Shown here: one piece after another, positions 12,509 to 23,639 of the stretch
How the letters are laid out: the number at the start of each line of letters is the position of its first letter
Numbering within the stretch: the stretch's first letter is position 1
DNA from: Agapanthus africanus
Lineage: Eukaryota > Streptophyta > Magnoliopsida > Asparagales > Amaryllidaceae
DNA length: 64,000 nt
Assembly (NCBI GenBank): GCA_030015575.1
Contig: JASDDO010000001.1
Coordinates: 324,169,595-324,233,594, forward strand
Reading direction: 5' to 3'
Translations under genes and position numbers: made by a program
The notes under the pieces: generated by a model
Seen by the model: only the letters and a program-made list of their open reading frames with translations
The model's database searches: none
What the model was told of the DNA's origin: nothing

Positions 12509-12521
12509 TGGTATCAGAGCC
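12509..12521 (+). promoter_or_regulatory. Element D primer binding site
   Basis: tggtatcagagcc, the plant copia site complementary to the 3' end of initiator tRNA-Met, one base after the LTR. Confidence 0.88.
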
Positions 12522-12726
12522 TAGTTAAATACTATCTAACATGTTAGCAAAGTAACTAGAAGTTCGATCGGTTAAAAAGTCGCGAAACATGCCCGGAATA
12601 TCAAGTTTCTGCCGATTCTGTTTTCTTTTCAAAAATTAATTAATCTTACACTAAAAATCGGCTCAGGCTTTTTAAAACCCACACAAGAAAACCGGTCCAC
12701 CGACTCGGTCAAAGCACCACGGAAAC

Positions 12727-12777
12727 GCGGCCGGAGCATGCTCCCGCCGCGGATCCGCGGCCGAGTTGACTCGGCCG
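12727..12777 (+). other. HP1: leader hairpins, element D
   Basis: Hairpin 12727-12750 has 11-nt arms with one mismatch centred on the perfect palindrome ggagcatgctcc (12733-12744). A second hairpin (12758-12777) has an 8-bp perfect stem cggccgag/ctcggccg and a ttga loop. The pair starts about 220 nt after the LTR. Confidence 0.6.
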
Positions 12778-13208
12778 TGGCATAATTTTCCTGCAGTGTT
12801 TTTCTGGGGGTGTTTTGGGATTTTTACAATATGATTTTTCTGCCCAGATTTTCCAGGAAGCAAAAGTTGTTTTTGGGGTTTAAAAATCCGTATTTTGATC
12901 GAAATTCTAAAGACTTAAGCTAACGGGTATATATCTGTGATGTGATATATGTATTGAACGTCTGCTAATCGCTATACGTCGATTAGTGGGGGTTATACAT
13001 ATCTGTGATCTGTAATGTTGATGGTATGTGTATATGAATTCATTGGATTGTCGCGGATGAATAGCCGGGGGGTTGTGAGATGAGAGTTTTCTTTTTCTTT
13101 CAATTCATGTAATTTGTAATCGATATAATATTATTTATATGGCCGCACAACCGGGATGAGGTTGTGGCCGTCATTGTATAATTTCTTTTACTGTTTTTGC
13201 TCCTAGGA

Positions 13209-13336
13209 TAGACCCATGGAGGGGGTGCACAAACTACCGGGTACCTCGAAGTGCCGAGTGGCCTACTCACGTTGTTGAGAGAGGTTGCTTCACTTCGGGT
13301 ATTTGGCGGGTAGTTTGCCGCACTCGTAGGGGTCTA
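13209..13336 (+). other. LM1: leader RNA module, element D
   Basis: Outer stem tagaccc (13209-13215) with gggtcta (13330-13336). Inner 9-bp stem caaactacc (13230-13238) with ggtagtttg (13309-13317). Confidence 0.62.
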
Positions 13337-13490
13337 GGGTGGGGTATTGGCTATTCACCGCGACCGTGTAATCCGCTTTCCGTTATAGGCTCGTATGGAA
13401 TGCGGATTCCTAGTATATCCAATGTGTTCATCTGTGATCTGGAATGGCTATCATTGCTATATATCTATATATGATATCTATTTAGGCGTT

Positions 13491-13593
13491 GCTTATGTTT
13501 TGCATCCGCGCTAGTCCAGCCCCCGCTCTGTCGTTAGTTAAGTAACCTAACGGGTAATGACGGGGCCCCGTGGCGAATGCGGATGGCATAAGC
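13491..13593 (+). other. LM2: structured leader module, element D
   Basis: Closing stem gcttatg (13491-13497) with cataagc (13587-13593). A catccgc/gcggatg stem lies just inside. Then ccccg/cgggg, then the hairpin cgttag/ctaacg, extendable to an aagt loop with a bulged C. Confidence 0.65.
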
Positions 13594-13879
13594 GTACGTC
13601 ATATTTTTGTTGTTTTCTTCAATGGTAGGATTAAATGACGGGACACATTAAAAATTAATGCAAGAAAATAAACCAAAGTAAAGTCGTTGGAACAATTTCA
13701 AAAACCACTCGGTTTCTTTTCAAAAACCAACTTTTAAACGCGGAGCTTAAGCCACTCCTTTTAAAAGCTATCTCGTTCCATCGATTATATCAAGTTCACT
13801 ACATTCACGGTTTTGCCAAAACCATTCGTAGCCCTCCGTCATTTCACATGGATAGTCAATAGTATTCAAGCTATGTTTG

Positions 13880-14073
13880 TTGGCCAAAGTCAAGGCATAG
13901 TGATTGGTAGCTATTGGGTATTCATGTGCAGCATAGATAGATGCGTTGGTTTGGGATAGTTGTACTGCCTTGTTAGCCAAAGTCAAGGGTAAGTACGGGT
14001 GGGTTCAAATTAACCTGGAGAATGACGGGTAGAACTTGACATGTGACTTATGATTTGTTGGCCAAAGTCAAGG
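13880..14073 (+). other. TH: three leader hairpins, element D
   Basis: ttggccaaagtcaagg at 13880-13895 and 14058-14073, and ttagccaaagtcaagg at 13973-13988. The stem ttggc/gtcaa carries loop caaa in all three. Confidence 0.58.
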
Positions 14074-14540
14074 TCATAAGAGCATGGGGCAAAAATCCAC
14101 ATCGGGAGTTTCAAAAGAACCTGAAACTTGCTAGCGCTGCATACCATTTAGAGTGTGATGATTCTGGTAGGATTCCTTCAGTTTTGTCATGCGATGATAT
14201 TTGTATACCGATCCTACTGTGTGTATATGCTACTCCTCCGGAACTTTCTCACTTAACGATCAATGCTATAAACCAAGTAGGTGTCTAGAAAGGTGTTAGC
14301 GGGGCTACGCTCATAGGGAAAAGAGGTTATTTAATTAAGGAACTTCGCGAAAGCGTTGGAAAACCTCCCTCGAAGTACCGACACTGGCCTGGCTGAACGG
14401 TTAAGCAAGTATTGTACGGTGAGATTGATCCCGACTAATTCTTCCTTTATGGTTTGAGGAGGGATTCGAGAGACAGTGGGAGCCATCCTGTTTAGACAAA
14501 CTAAAAACCACTCTAAACTTGCAAGAGCATCATGCTGAGT

Positions 14541-14566
14541 GTTTCTTCTCTCTCTCCTAATTGCAG
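14541..14566 (+). other. Candidate 3' splice site before gag, element D
   Basis: A CT-rich tract, then ctaattgcag|cgacc with AG at 14565-14566, 13 nt before the gag ATG. It pairs with the LTR donor at 12349 to define a 2.2-kb candidate leader intron that contains the PBS. Confidence 0.55.
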
Positions 14567-14578
14567 CGACCAATCGTC

Positions 14579-15060
14579 ATGACCGGACTAAAGTTACTTC
14601 TAGATAAAAACATACTGACAGGGCCAAACTACAAAGATTGGCTCAGGAATGTCAAAATGGCAATCACTTATGACAAGCTGGGGTATCTTCTTACCACCAA
14701 AGCTCCCCCTGTCCCAGGTCCCACCTCCAGCGTCGCGGATAAGGAAATCCGTAAGACTTGGGAGATCGATTGCGCGAAGGCCAAGTGCCTCGTGCTTGCC
14801 TCTATGGACAATGAACATCAGAGGAGGCACGAGAATATGGACCTCGAATCCATATTTCTCCATACAAAAGAACTGTATGGAGAGCAATCTCGTATCGCCA
14901 GATACGAAGTATCGAAAAAGCTGTTTTCGGCAAGATTGGCCATCAGATCATCGGTAGCGGAACACGTGCTTAAGATGATTGGCTTCATTGAAGAGCTCGC
15001 GGACCTTGGGACCATGTTGGAGAACGAGCTCTATACGGACTTGATTCTCCAGTCCCTTCC
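14579..15060 (+). pseudogene. gag: Element D gag, N-terminal part, cut by element C
   Basis: Copia Gag N-terminal domain (UBN2-like capsid region), start ATG at 14579. About 160 codons are open and closely match element A: TGPNYKDWLRNVKMA near the start, then ADKEIRKTWE and ARYEVSKKLFSARLA. It stops after LILQSLP, where element C inserted; an open frame that continues to 15103 reads into C's LTR and is not real. The rest of D's gag-pol and its 3' LTR lie beyond the right edge of the window. An in-frame TTG upstream at 14561 sits inside the splice site and is not a plausible start. Confidence 0.85.
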
Positions 15061-17011
15061 TGTTAGTGTATATGCCCTAGGGGCCATTATTGTATCATAC
15101 TAGCATGTATATTACTTAATGGAAGCTTGGGATATTCACAGTTGTATATACAGTCTTGCTAGACATAGTAGTATGCTACTTGGTTTGAGTCTACTTTAAT
15201 ATGTGCATATGTTTCTTGTAACGTATCACTTATACATATTAGTAGAGCCCATAGGATCTTTGCTTGATTACCAGCGTCGTGATGGCAGTCACACTAGTGG
15301 GGGCTGGGCAGTCTGTAAGCAACATCCTATACAGGTCCCTGGTCGTTGGATTATCGAGATAGGGCATCGATATTCCGGAGTAGACTAAGTGTATACGTTT
15401 CTCATCCCAGTTGGGGAGATGGTCTGTCCCACAGCCATCAGTACGTCGTACTAGAGATAGTTTACAGGTGCTCGTTAGGTTACGGGTACACCGGACAGGA
15501 CTCGCAGGGGAACTGTTAGATGGTATTATACCCGTCGTCAGTTAACTGTTCCCAGATGACATGAGTACAGCATAGTACGCAGACTTGACACTGCTTCTTC
15601 GCCTCGAGTGTATCCCACTGTTCTTAGATTGCTACCCTACCACGGCTCAAAGGAGTAGTGCAAACAGGTAGCAGTTGGGTGCAGTCCCGAGCACTTGGAG
15701 GCAGTAGTGGTTAGACAGGATTCGTCTCTCCCGGTATTGGGAGATGATATCGCGCTGTGTCAGAGAGCCATTACGCAAAGTCCCTGTCCAGGGCAAGCGA
15801 GATATACTGGTAGGTTCCAGTAGCTTCTCAGGGTGTAATGGATTACGCTCTGACACGACTTATACAGCTATTAGGGGACTGACGCTTGCCGCCCCTAGGC
15901 TTGATATGCGATAGTCTTAGACGAACAGACCGGACTGTACGGAGATTGTCACATCAGGCTCAGTAGGGGTTCGGATGGTTTTCCTCATCGGTCTTCTTAT
16001 CGACATCTACCTGAGGACCGTTACGTACAGCTAGTGCCGCTTGCGGTCTGTGGATAAACCCACTGCCAGCGTAGTGTCGAGTCTTTAGAGTCCCATACAG
16101 AGAGTTTCCCTGCTCCAGGCGAAACGATATAGAGGTCGTATGGTTTTACGACAAGGGTTCGGACACATACGTGTGTTTACGCACGTACGACTTTTCGGAC
16201 AGTTTTTACTAGCCGGCTTTGGTTTAAGCCAGATTCTAGTATCGGGTTATTGGATTTATACAGTCTAAAGTTTTTCCGTGTTTTCACGGATTGGAGGGGC
16301 ATTCTCATAATTTGTCGGGAAGGTTCTAGAAGAGTGGTGACTAAGGGGTTAAGGTGGTATGAGCATTAATTGCTTAATGACTCATTTGTGTGATTCATCC
16401 TTTACATTAAATAATTCATTAATGGATTAATGAGTCATATGATGAATCACACTAGATGAATGAATCTAACCATGATGATAAATCATTTATATTATTTATT
16501 TGATTAATTGTTATGGTTGATATATTCATATGAGTTCATTATTCTTTTCATTATCATTCTCACCTTCTCTCTCCTCAAGCTCACTCTCTCTTCAAACCCT
16601 AACCCTAGCCTCTCATGTGTTGAGATCAAGGGTTAGCTAGACTAATACACCCATAACCTCACTCTATATCCCCTAGGTAGCTTAGATTAGCACTTTAAGC
16701 AACCTAGTTATCTCAAGTTTGAGATTAAGCTTGGCGTAGGAGCTTTCGGGTGGATCGTCTTTGATTCGAAGAGGCCGTTGAGGTGCCGATGTTCCAAGGA
16801 GCCTACGAGGAGTGGAGGACCGCGATGAAGACCCGAAGGACTAGTATCGTGAGGTATAACTTTGTATCATAATAGTTAAACCTCAAGTTGATAGTTAGCA
16901 ATGGTTTAGAAACGATTCATGCGCTTAAGTCCATGTTACGAAGCTTTGATAATCGTTTTTCATATATTCCGCCTCCCCGCAAGTTCGTGGTGTGCGTGAC
17001 ATGGACTTACA
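15061..17011 (+). repeat. Element C 5' LTR
   Basis: 1,951-bp LTR from TGTTAGTGTATATGCCC to CATGGACTTACA. It holds a splice-donor-like gtgag|gtataac (GT 16854-16855). The LTR palindrome is imperfect here (ccctgtccaggg, 15782-15793). Confidence 0.9.
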
Positions 17012-17012
17012 G

Positions 17013-17024
17013 TGGTATCAGAGC
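17013..17024 (+). promoter_or_regulatory. Element C primer binding site
   Basis: tggtatcagagc one base after the LTR; tRNA-iMet type. Confidence 0.88.
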
Positions 17025-17217
17025 TAACTAAACCATTACTAGCTTGTTAGCAACTGATTAGAAGTTCGATCGACGGAAAACGCGAAAACAAAACCCTGAA
17101 ATTTTTGAGTTTCTGTTAATTTTAAACCTGTCTGAAAAATTATTTGACATACTTTAAAATTCACAGCAGGGTATTTTAAGAATACTGAGAAAAAATGAGC
17201 CAGTGAGTCGGCAAAAC

Positions 17218-17288
17218 GGCCGCGGATCCACGGCAATAGAGAGCTTGTGCCGCGGATCCGCCGCCGAGTCAACGCCGAGTTGACTCGG
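17218..17288 (+). other. HP1: leader hairpins, element C
   Basis: Hairpin 17218-17265 has 18-nt arms with two mismatches (cgcggatcc in each arm). It runs straight into a second hairpin 17264-17288 with a 10-bp perfect stem ccgagtcaac/gttgactcgg. It begins 206 nt after the LTR. Confidence 0.62.
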
Positions 17289-17709
17289 ATTTGCTCAGTA
17301 ATTCCTGTTTTCTTGTATGTTCTGTTTTCTTGTATGTTCTGTTTTTGCCCAGGTTGCCTCTGTGCTGATTTGCTTTTGGGGTAGACACGAATATAGGTAA
17401 TCGATCGATGTTCTAAACTATTTGCTAATTGGATCTTTATCTGTAATGTTTTATGTGTTCGTAAACCTCCCCTAACTGCTAGTATGTCGGTTGGCAGGGG
17501 GTTGCACATATCTGTGATGTTTTTTAACTGTTTGTGGATATGAACTGTGTTGGACTGTTGTGATGATTAGCCGGGGTTTTGTGATGGATTATTGTATTAA
17601 TTCATTCGATATAATTGTAATTTGATGTAATATTCTTTTGCGAGGCACATCCAGGTTGCGGTTGTAGCCACCGTTGTATTATTTCTTTTTACTGTTTTTG
17701 CTCCTAGGA

Positions 17710-17836
17710 TAGACCCAAGGCGGGGTACACAAACTACCGGGTACTTTGTAGTGTTTAGTGGCCTACTCACTTTGTTGAGGGAGACCGCTTCACTTCGGGT
17801 ACTTGGCGGGTAGTTTGCCGTACCCGTAGGGGTCTA
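17710..17836 (+). other. LM1: leader RNA module, element C
   Basis: Outer stem tagaccc (17710-17716) with gggtcta (17830-17836). Inner stem caaactacc (17730-17738) with ggtagtttg (17809-17817). Confidence 0.62.
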
Positions 17837-18003
17837 GGGTGGGGAAATGGCTATTCATCACAACTGTGTAATCCGTCTTTTATTGCAGGCTCAAAGCAAA
17901 TGCGGATTGCTAATAAATCCAATAAAGTTCATCTGTGATCTGGAATGCTTATTATTGCGTCTGACGAATGTACAATATCTATATATGATAGCTATTAGAC
18001 GTC

Positions 18004-18106
18004 GCTTATGTTTTACACCCGTGCTAGCCCAGCCCCCGCTCTGTCGTTAGTTAAGTAACCTAACGGGTGATGACGGGACCCAGTGGCGAATGCGGATGGC
18101 ATAAGA
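18004..18106 (+). other. LM2: structured leader module, element C
   Basis: Closing stem gcttatg with cataaga (the outermost pair is lost), a cccg/cggg stem, and the hairpin cgttag/ctaacg. Confidence 0.58.
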
Positions 18107-18395
18107 GGACGTGTTATTTTCGTTGTTATCTGCAATGATAGGATAAATGATGGGACACATTATTATAATGCAAAGAAAATAAACCAAAGTTAAATCGTTG
18201 GAACAAATTTAAAAGAAACCACTCGGTTATTTTAAAAAGGCAGAATTTTTAATTGCGGAGCTTTAACCACTCCTTTTAAAAAGCTATCAGGTTCCTTCGA
18301 TTATATCAAGTTCACTACGTTCACGGTTTTGCCAAAACCAGTCGTAGCCTTCCGTCCTTTCTTATGGATGGTCAGTAGTATTCAAGCTATGTATT

Positions 18396-18592
18396 TTGAC
18401 CTAACGCCAAGGCATAGTGTTTGGTAGCTGCTGGGTATTCATTTGTTACATAGATAGATGTGTTAGTTTGGGACAGTCGTATTATCATTTTGGCCTAACG
18501 TCAAGGATATGTACGGATGGGTTCAAATTAACAAGGATAATGATGGGTAGAACTTGACATGTTAGTTATGACATTTTGACCTAACGCCAAGG
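18396..18592 (+). other. TH: three leader hairpins, element C
   Basis: ttgacctaacgccaagg at 18396-18412 and 18576-18592, and ttggcctaacgtcaagg at 18490-18506. The loop ctaac is the same in all three and unlike any other element here. Confidence 0.58.
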
Positions 18593-19068
18593 TCATAAGA
18601 GCATGGGGCAAAAATCCACATCGGGAATTTCTAAAGAAACTGAAATTTGCAGAGAGATACATACCATTTTGGAGTTTGATGAATGTTGGTAGGATTCCTT
18701 CAACATTATCATACGATGATATTTTGGATCCCGATCCTACTGTGAGTATATGCTACTTATCAGGAGATTTGTCACTTAACGATCAATGCTATAAACCAAG
18801 TAGGTGCAAAGAAAGGTGTCAGCGGGGTTACGCCCCCAGAGAAAAGAGGTTATTTAATTAAGGAACTTCGCGAAAGCGTTGGAAAACCTCCCTCGAAGTA
18901 TCGACACTGGCCTGGCTGAACGGTTAAGCAAGTATTGTACGGTGAGAATTGTCCTGGCTAATTATTCTTTTATGGTTTGAGGAAGGATTCGAGAAACAGT
19001 GGGAGCCATCCTGTTTAGATAAACTTAAAACCAATCTAAACTTGCAACAGCATCATGCTAAAATGTTC

Positions 19069-19091
19069 TCTTCTCTCTCTCTTAATTGCAG
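19069..19091 (+). other. Candidate 3' splice site before gag, element C
   Basis: A CT-rich tract ending ttaattgcag|cgacc, AG at 19090-19091. Partner donor in the LTR at 16854. Confidence 0.52.
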
Positions 19092-21348
19092 CGACCTTGT
19101 GACCACACATAGGTTACATCTAGATAACAAATTGACCGAATCTGACTTATATGACTGGCAAAGGTCTGTCCAAATGTCAATTGGCTATGACAAGCTGGAC
19201 CACCCTATTACTACTCAAGATCCCGCCATCTCAGGTCCAGTTTCCACTGTCGCGGATATGGATATCCGTCAGACAAGGGAAAAAGATAAAGCAAAAGCTA
19301 AGTGCCTCGTGTTAGCTTCAGTTGATGGTGTATACCAGAAGCAGCACGAGAAGATGGACTTAGTTTCCATCTTTCTCCATAATAAAGATTTATATGGAGA
19401 GCAATCTCATATCACTAGATATGAAACCTCGAACGAATTAATTCAAGCGAGGTTAGCTGACGGGTCATCTGTAGGGGACAACGTCCTTACAATGACTAGC
19501 TGCATTGATAAGCTCCAGGACCTGGAGACCGCGTTGGGAAACGAGTCAAATACTGACTTAATTCTACAGTCTCTGCCTTCTGTCCTGAAGGAAACCAGGG
19601 AAGGAGAAGGAAAGAGAAAGGCAAAAGTTTCGGGACTTAAAATAGTAAAAGAGGGACGTTCCTATTGTTATGGGATTGGGCATAGGCAGAATGATTGCAG
19701 GGCTTTGGAAGCCAGTAGCCAAAATACAAAGCATGTTGTGGCTTCAGCCTCAAGTGTGTTTGTTATTGAGAACTGTTTGTCAATTAACTCTACTTCCTGG
19801 GTATTAGATACCGGAGCAGGATCTCATATCTGTAATTCATTACATGCTTTGAGAAACCGTAAAGTTATAAAGATAGGTGATTGGTCTCTCAAAATTGCAA
19901 ACGGAATGACAGTGAACGCTGAATCCGTGGGAGAATATCGCCTAGGTTTGACAAGTGGGCATATATTGATTTTACGTAACTGTTTATATATACCTAGTAT
20001 GACTTGTAATATCATATCAGTCTCCTCACTTTCAAGAGAGGGATATGATTTTACATTCGTAAGCGATGTAGTTAACATCCACCTAAATCAAGTTCTGATT
20101 GGGTCAGGTACATTAGATAACGGAATATACGTATTAAGTCAAGCTCAGGTTTTTAATATCCAGAATACACTTAAAAGAAAGTCTCCGGAAATAAATCAGG
20201 CTTTCTTATGGCATTGTAGACTAGGTCACATCAATAAGAGAAGATTGACTAAGTTACATGGAGAAGGATATTTGAATCCGTTCGAATATCAATCTTATGC
20301 TGCTTGTGAATCTTGTCTCATGGGAAAGATGACAAAGACTCCGTTTACTGGATACGGAGTAAGAGCAAGCGAGCTCTTGGGACTCGTACACAGTGACGTG
20401 TGCGGTCCAATGTCTATACATGCGCGAGGTGGTTATTCCCACTTCATTACTTTTACGGATGATTTCTCTAGGTATGGATATATCTTCTTAATGAAGTATA
20501 AATCCGAGGCCTTTGAGAAATTCCAAGAATACAAGAATGAAGTGGAAAAACAAACCGGCAAAAGTATCAAGACACTGAGATCTGATCGAGGTGGTGAATA
20601 CTTAAGTGCCGAGTTCCTGGGTTACTTAAAAGAGAATGGAATTCTCTCTCAGCTTACTCCTCCATACACACCACAACACAACGGTGTATCAGAAAGGAGG
20701 AATCGAACCCTATTGGATATGGTTCGTTCCATGATGAGTAAGGCTGAGTTACCGCGATCATTCTGGGGATATGCACTAGAATCAGCTGCATATCTTTTGA
20801 ACATAGTTCCTACCAAAACTGTGCCTACCACACCATATCAGATGTGGAGTGGGAAGAAACCCTATCTTCAGTATCTGAAAATTTGGGGATGTCCAGCTTT
20901 TGTTAAAAAGCAGCATGCGGAAAAGCTCGAGGCATGATCAATACAGTGTATGTTTGTGGGATATCCAAAGAACTCCAGGGGGTATCTATTCTATTACGCA
21001 GAGGAACAAAATGTTTTTGTTTCTCGTAATGCCCATTTCTTAGAACTTCAGTTTTTAGAAAAGGAGATAAATGGGAGCGAAATAGAACTGGAAGAAATTC
21101 CAGAACCACAAGCTGTTACTGAAAGTATGGTAGAACCAGAGGTTTCAGAAGAAAGGGACATCCCGACGCCACTCCGCAGGAGTAGTAGGCAGTCTCATCC
21201 GCCCGAGAGATACTACGGTTTTCTCATAGATGGGGATAGAGAGGATTGCACTATTGATTATGATGAGCCTACTAGCTTCCAGCAAGCCATTGAGAGCGGT
21301 GACTCAGTAAAATGGCTAGATTCAATGCGGACCGAAATGGAGTCCATG
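19092..21348 (+). pseudogene. gag-pol: Element C gag-protease-integrase, broken
   Basis: N-terminal part of the C polyprotein. The gag start seen in A and D (ATG) reads GTG here, so the normal start is lost; an in-frame ATG at 19063 lies in the splice tract. Gag is divergent: the first cysteine of the zinc knuckle is missing (SYCYGIGHRQNDC), and about 50 residues between QSLPS and the basic region of A are absent. Protease has LDTGAGSHIC with Asp at 19807-19809. Integrase has an HHCC finger (20212-20316) and catalytic Asp 20395, Asp 20584, Glu 20692 (DD35E spacing kept). TGA at 20935-20937 replaces an arginine codon (probably CGA to TGA, a CpG transition). The frame then reopens through PLRRSSRQSHPPERYYGF until element A interrupts after MESM. 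Confidence 0.9.
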
Positions 21349-23385
21349 TGTTAGTGTATATGCCCTAGAGGCCATTACTGTATCATACTAGTTTGTATAT
21401 TACTTGATGGAAGCTTGGGATATTCACAGTTGTATATACAATCTTGCTCGAAATGGTAGTATGCTACATGGTTTGTCTCTGCTTTAATATGTGCATGTGT
21501 TTCTTTTAGCACATCGCTGATATACATATTAGTAGAGCCCTTAGGATCTTTGCTTGATTACCAGCGTTGTGATGGCGCTCACACTCGTGGGAGCTGGGTG
21601 ATCTATAAGCACATCCTTATACAGGTCCCTAGTCGTTGGACTATCGAGACAGGGCATCGATACTCCGGAGTAGACTAGCGTATGCGCTTCTCATCCCAGC
21701 GTGGGAGACGGTCTGTCCCACAGCCGTCAGTACGTCGTACTTGAGATAGTATGCGGGTGCTCGTTAGGTTACGAGTACACTGGACAGGACTCGTCGGGAA
21801 CTGTTGGTTGGTATTATACCTATCGTTAGTTATCAGTTCCCAGGTGACATGAGTACAGCTTAGTCCGCTGACTTGACACTGTCACTTCGCCTCGAGTGTG
21901 TTCCCACTGCACTTTGATTGCTACCCTACCACGGCTCAAAGGAGTCGTGCAAACAGGTAGTTTTTGGGTGCAGTCCCGAAGCACTTAGAGGCAGTGACGG
22001 CTAGACAGGATTCGTTTCTCCCGGTATTGGGGGTTGACATCGCGCTGTGTCCAGGAGAGCCATTACACGAGTAGTCCCTGGCCAGGGCAAGCGAGATATA
22101 CTGGTAGGTTTCCAGTGTTATCTCAGGGTGTTCTGGGCTACACTCCGACACGACTTGTACCGCTATTAGGGGACTGACGTTCACCGCCCCCTAGGCCCGC
22201 CATGCGATGTATCAGACGAACAGACCGGACTGTACGGAGAATGTCACATACTGGCTCAGGAGGAGTTCAGATGGGGTTCACCTCGTCAGTCTTCTTATCG
22301 ACATCTACCTAGGGACCGTTACGTACAGCTAGTGCCGCTTGCGGTCTGTGGTTAAACCCAGCGTAGTGTCGAGTCTTTAGAGTCCCACACAGAGAGCTAT
22401 TCGCCTTTAGGCAAAATGAGTAGAGGTCGCATAGTTTTGCGACAGGGTTCGTTCACATCCGTGCACTTGTGCACGTTTGCTGTCCGGACAGCTTATACTA
22501 GCGGGCTTTGGTTTAAGCCGGATCCTAGTATATGATTTGGGATTGGTTTTATCTCTTTGTATTCGTGTTCCTCGGATCACGAATACGGGTGCGTATGCAG
22601 AGTTGCTTGAGACAGAGGGAGAGGACTTTGATTATGGTTAATGACTATTGTCATTTTATTAACCCTAATGCTTATGTGTGTATTATGGTTAATTGATATT
22701 AGTTTAAATAATTGTGCATGGTTATGGTTGTTGACCTTTTGACCTCCTTGACTTGTTGACCTAGGTTGACACTTTGACCATCATCATTTCATTTGGAAGA
22801 TGCTCTTTGATCCTTGCAAATTGCATTAAAAATGAAATGATAATGGTCATGTCTTGATTAACCATGACAATTATCTAGCTAATTATCTAATTACAATAAT
22901 TCACACATATATGTGAGAATGCTTCATATTTTCTCTCATTCTATTATTCACTTTCTCTCTCTTGTTCTTCCTCTCCCTCAAGCTCTCCCCTCTCATGTGT
23001 TGAGAAATACTTGAGCTTGAGAAAAACCCTTTCTTGATAATCTCTACTCTCATCTAGGGTTCAAGGATTGGCACTTCTTGCACCCTAGTTACTTCTAGCT
23101 TGGAGTTGAAGCCAAAGGTCGAGGCTTTCGGGTGGATCTTTCTTCGACGTGAGAAGACGACTAAGGTGACCTCCTTCCACCACTCTAAGGAGCAAGGAGA
23201 GAAGGACATAAAGCCCAAGGTATAACCTTTCTAGCACTTAGCTAGTTTCTAGTTAGCTTTAGCTTGTTTTTGTTTAGCAAAGATCCTTCTTTGTCTAGTC
23301 CATGTTGCCTAAGTTGATAAAAAATTGATTTTTATTCCGTTTTCCGCCTCCCCGCAAGTACCGGGGTGGGCAACGTGGACTTACA
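21349..23385 (+). repeat. Element A 5' LTR
   Basis: 2,037 bp, TGTTAGTGTATATGCCC to CGTGGACTTACA. Palindrome ccctggccaggg at 22076-22087. Candidate splice donor ccaag|gtataac with GT at 23220-23221, 165 bp before the LTR end. Confidence 0.94.
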
Positions 23386-23386
23386 G

Positions 23387-23399
23387 TGGTATCAGAGCC
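23387..23399 (+). promoter_or_regulatory. Element A primer binding site
   Basis: tggtatcagagcc one base after the LTR; complementary to the 3' end of tRNA-iMet. Confidence 0.9.
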
Positions 23400-23593
23400 T
23401 AACTAAACATAAACTAGCTAGGTAGTAGAGTGTATCGAAGTTCGAATCGGAAAAATCGAAAAACCGAGTTTTCAAAACCCTAAGTTTCTGTTATTTTTTT
23501 TTCTGTTCAAAACAAAATAAATTATACTCCAAAAATCATCTCAGGGTTTTGTGAAGAAAGCCACCAAAAATGATCCAGTGATTCGACTAAAGA

Positions 23594-23639
23594 GCCGCGG
23601 TTCCGCGGCAATAGCAAGCTATTGCCGCGCAACCGCGGC
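23594..23639 (+). other. HP1: GC-rich leader hairpin, element A
   Basis: 22-nt arms (gccgcggttccgcggcaata and onward) with a single mismatch and almost no loop beyond gcaagc. It starts 208 nt after the LTR. This is the cleanest copy in the window. Each arm is itself a near-palindrome. Confidence 0.68.

Noticed and set aside
13662-13676. Conserved gaaaataaacc in each leader as a polyadenylation signal
   Set aside because: AATAAA is present in most leaders, but there is no supporting downstream context and a premature poly(A) site would be harmful. Left unassigned.
14561-14578. TTG start for element D gag
   Set aside because: It falls within the ttgcag splice acceptor; the ATG at 14579 matches the start in element A.
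16600-16620. Telomere-like ccctaaccctag motifs in LTRs
   Set aside because: Only one or two units, scattered; ordinary in plant LTRs and not a telomeric array.
17039-17509. 156-codon antisense open frame in element C's leader
   Set aside because: It covers the PBS side and HP1 hairpins on the opposite strand, has no recognisable domain, and is not kept in the leaders of A or D.
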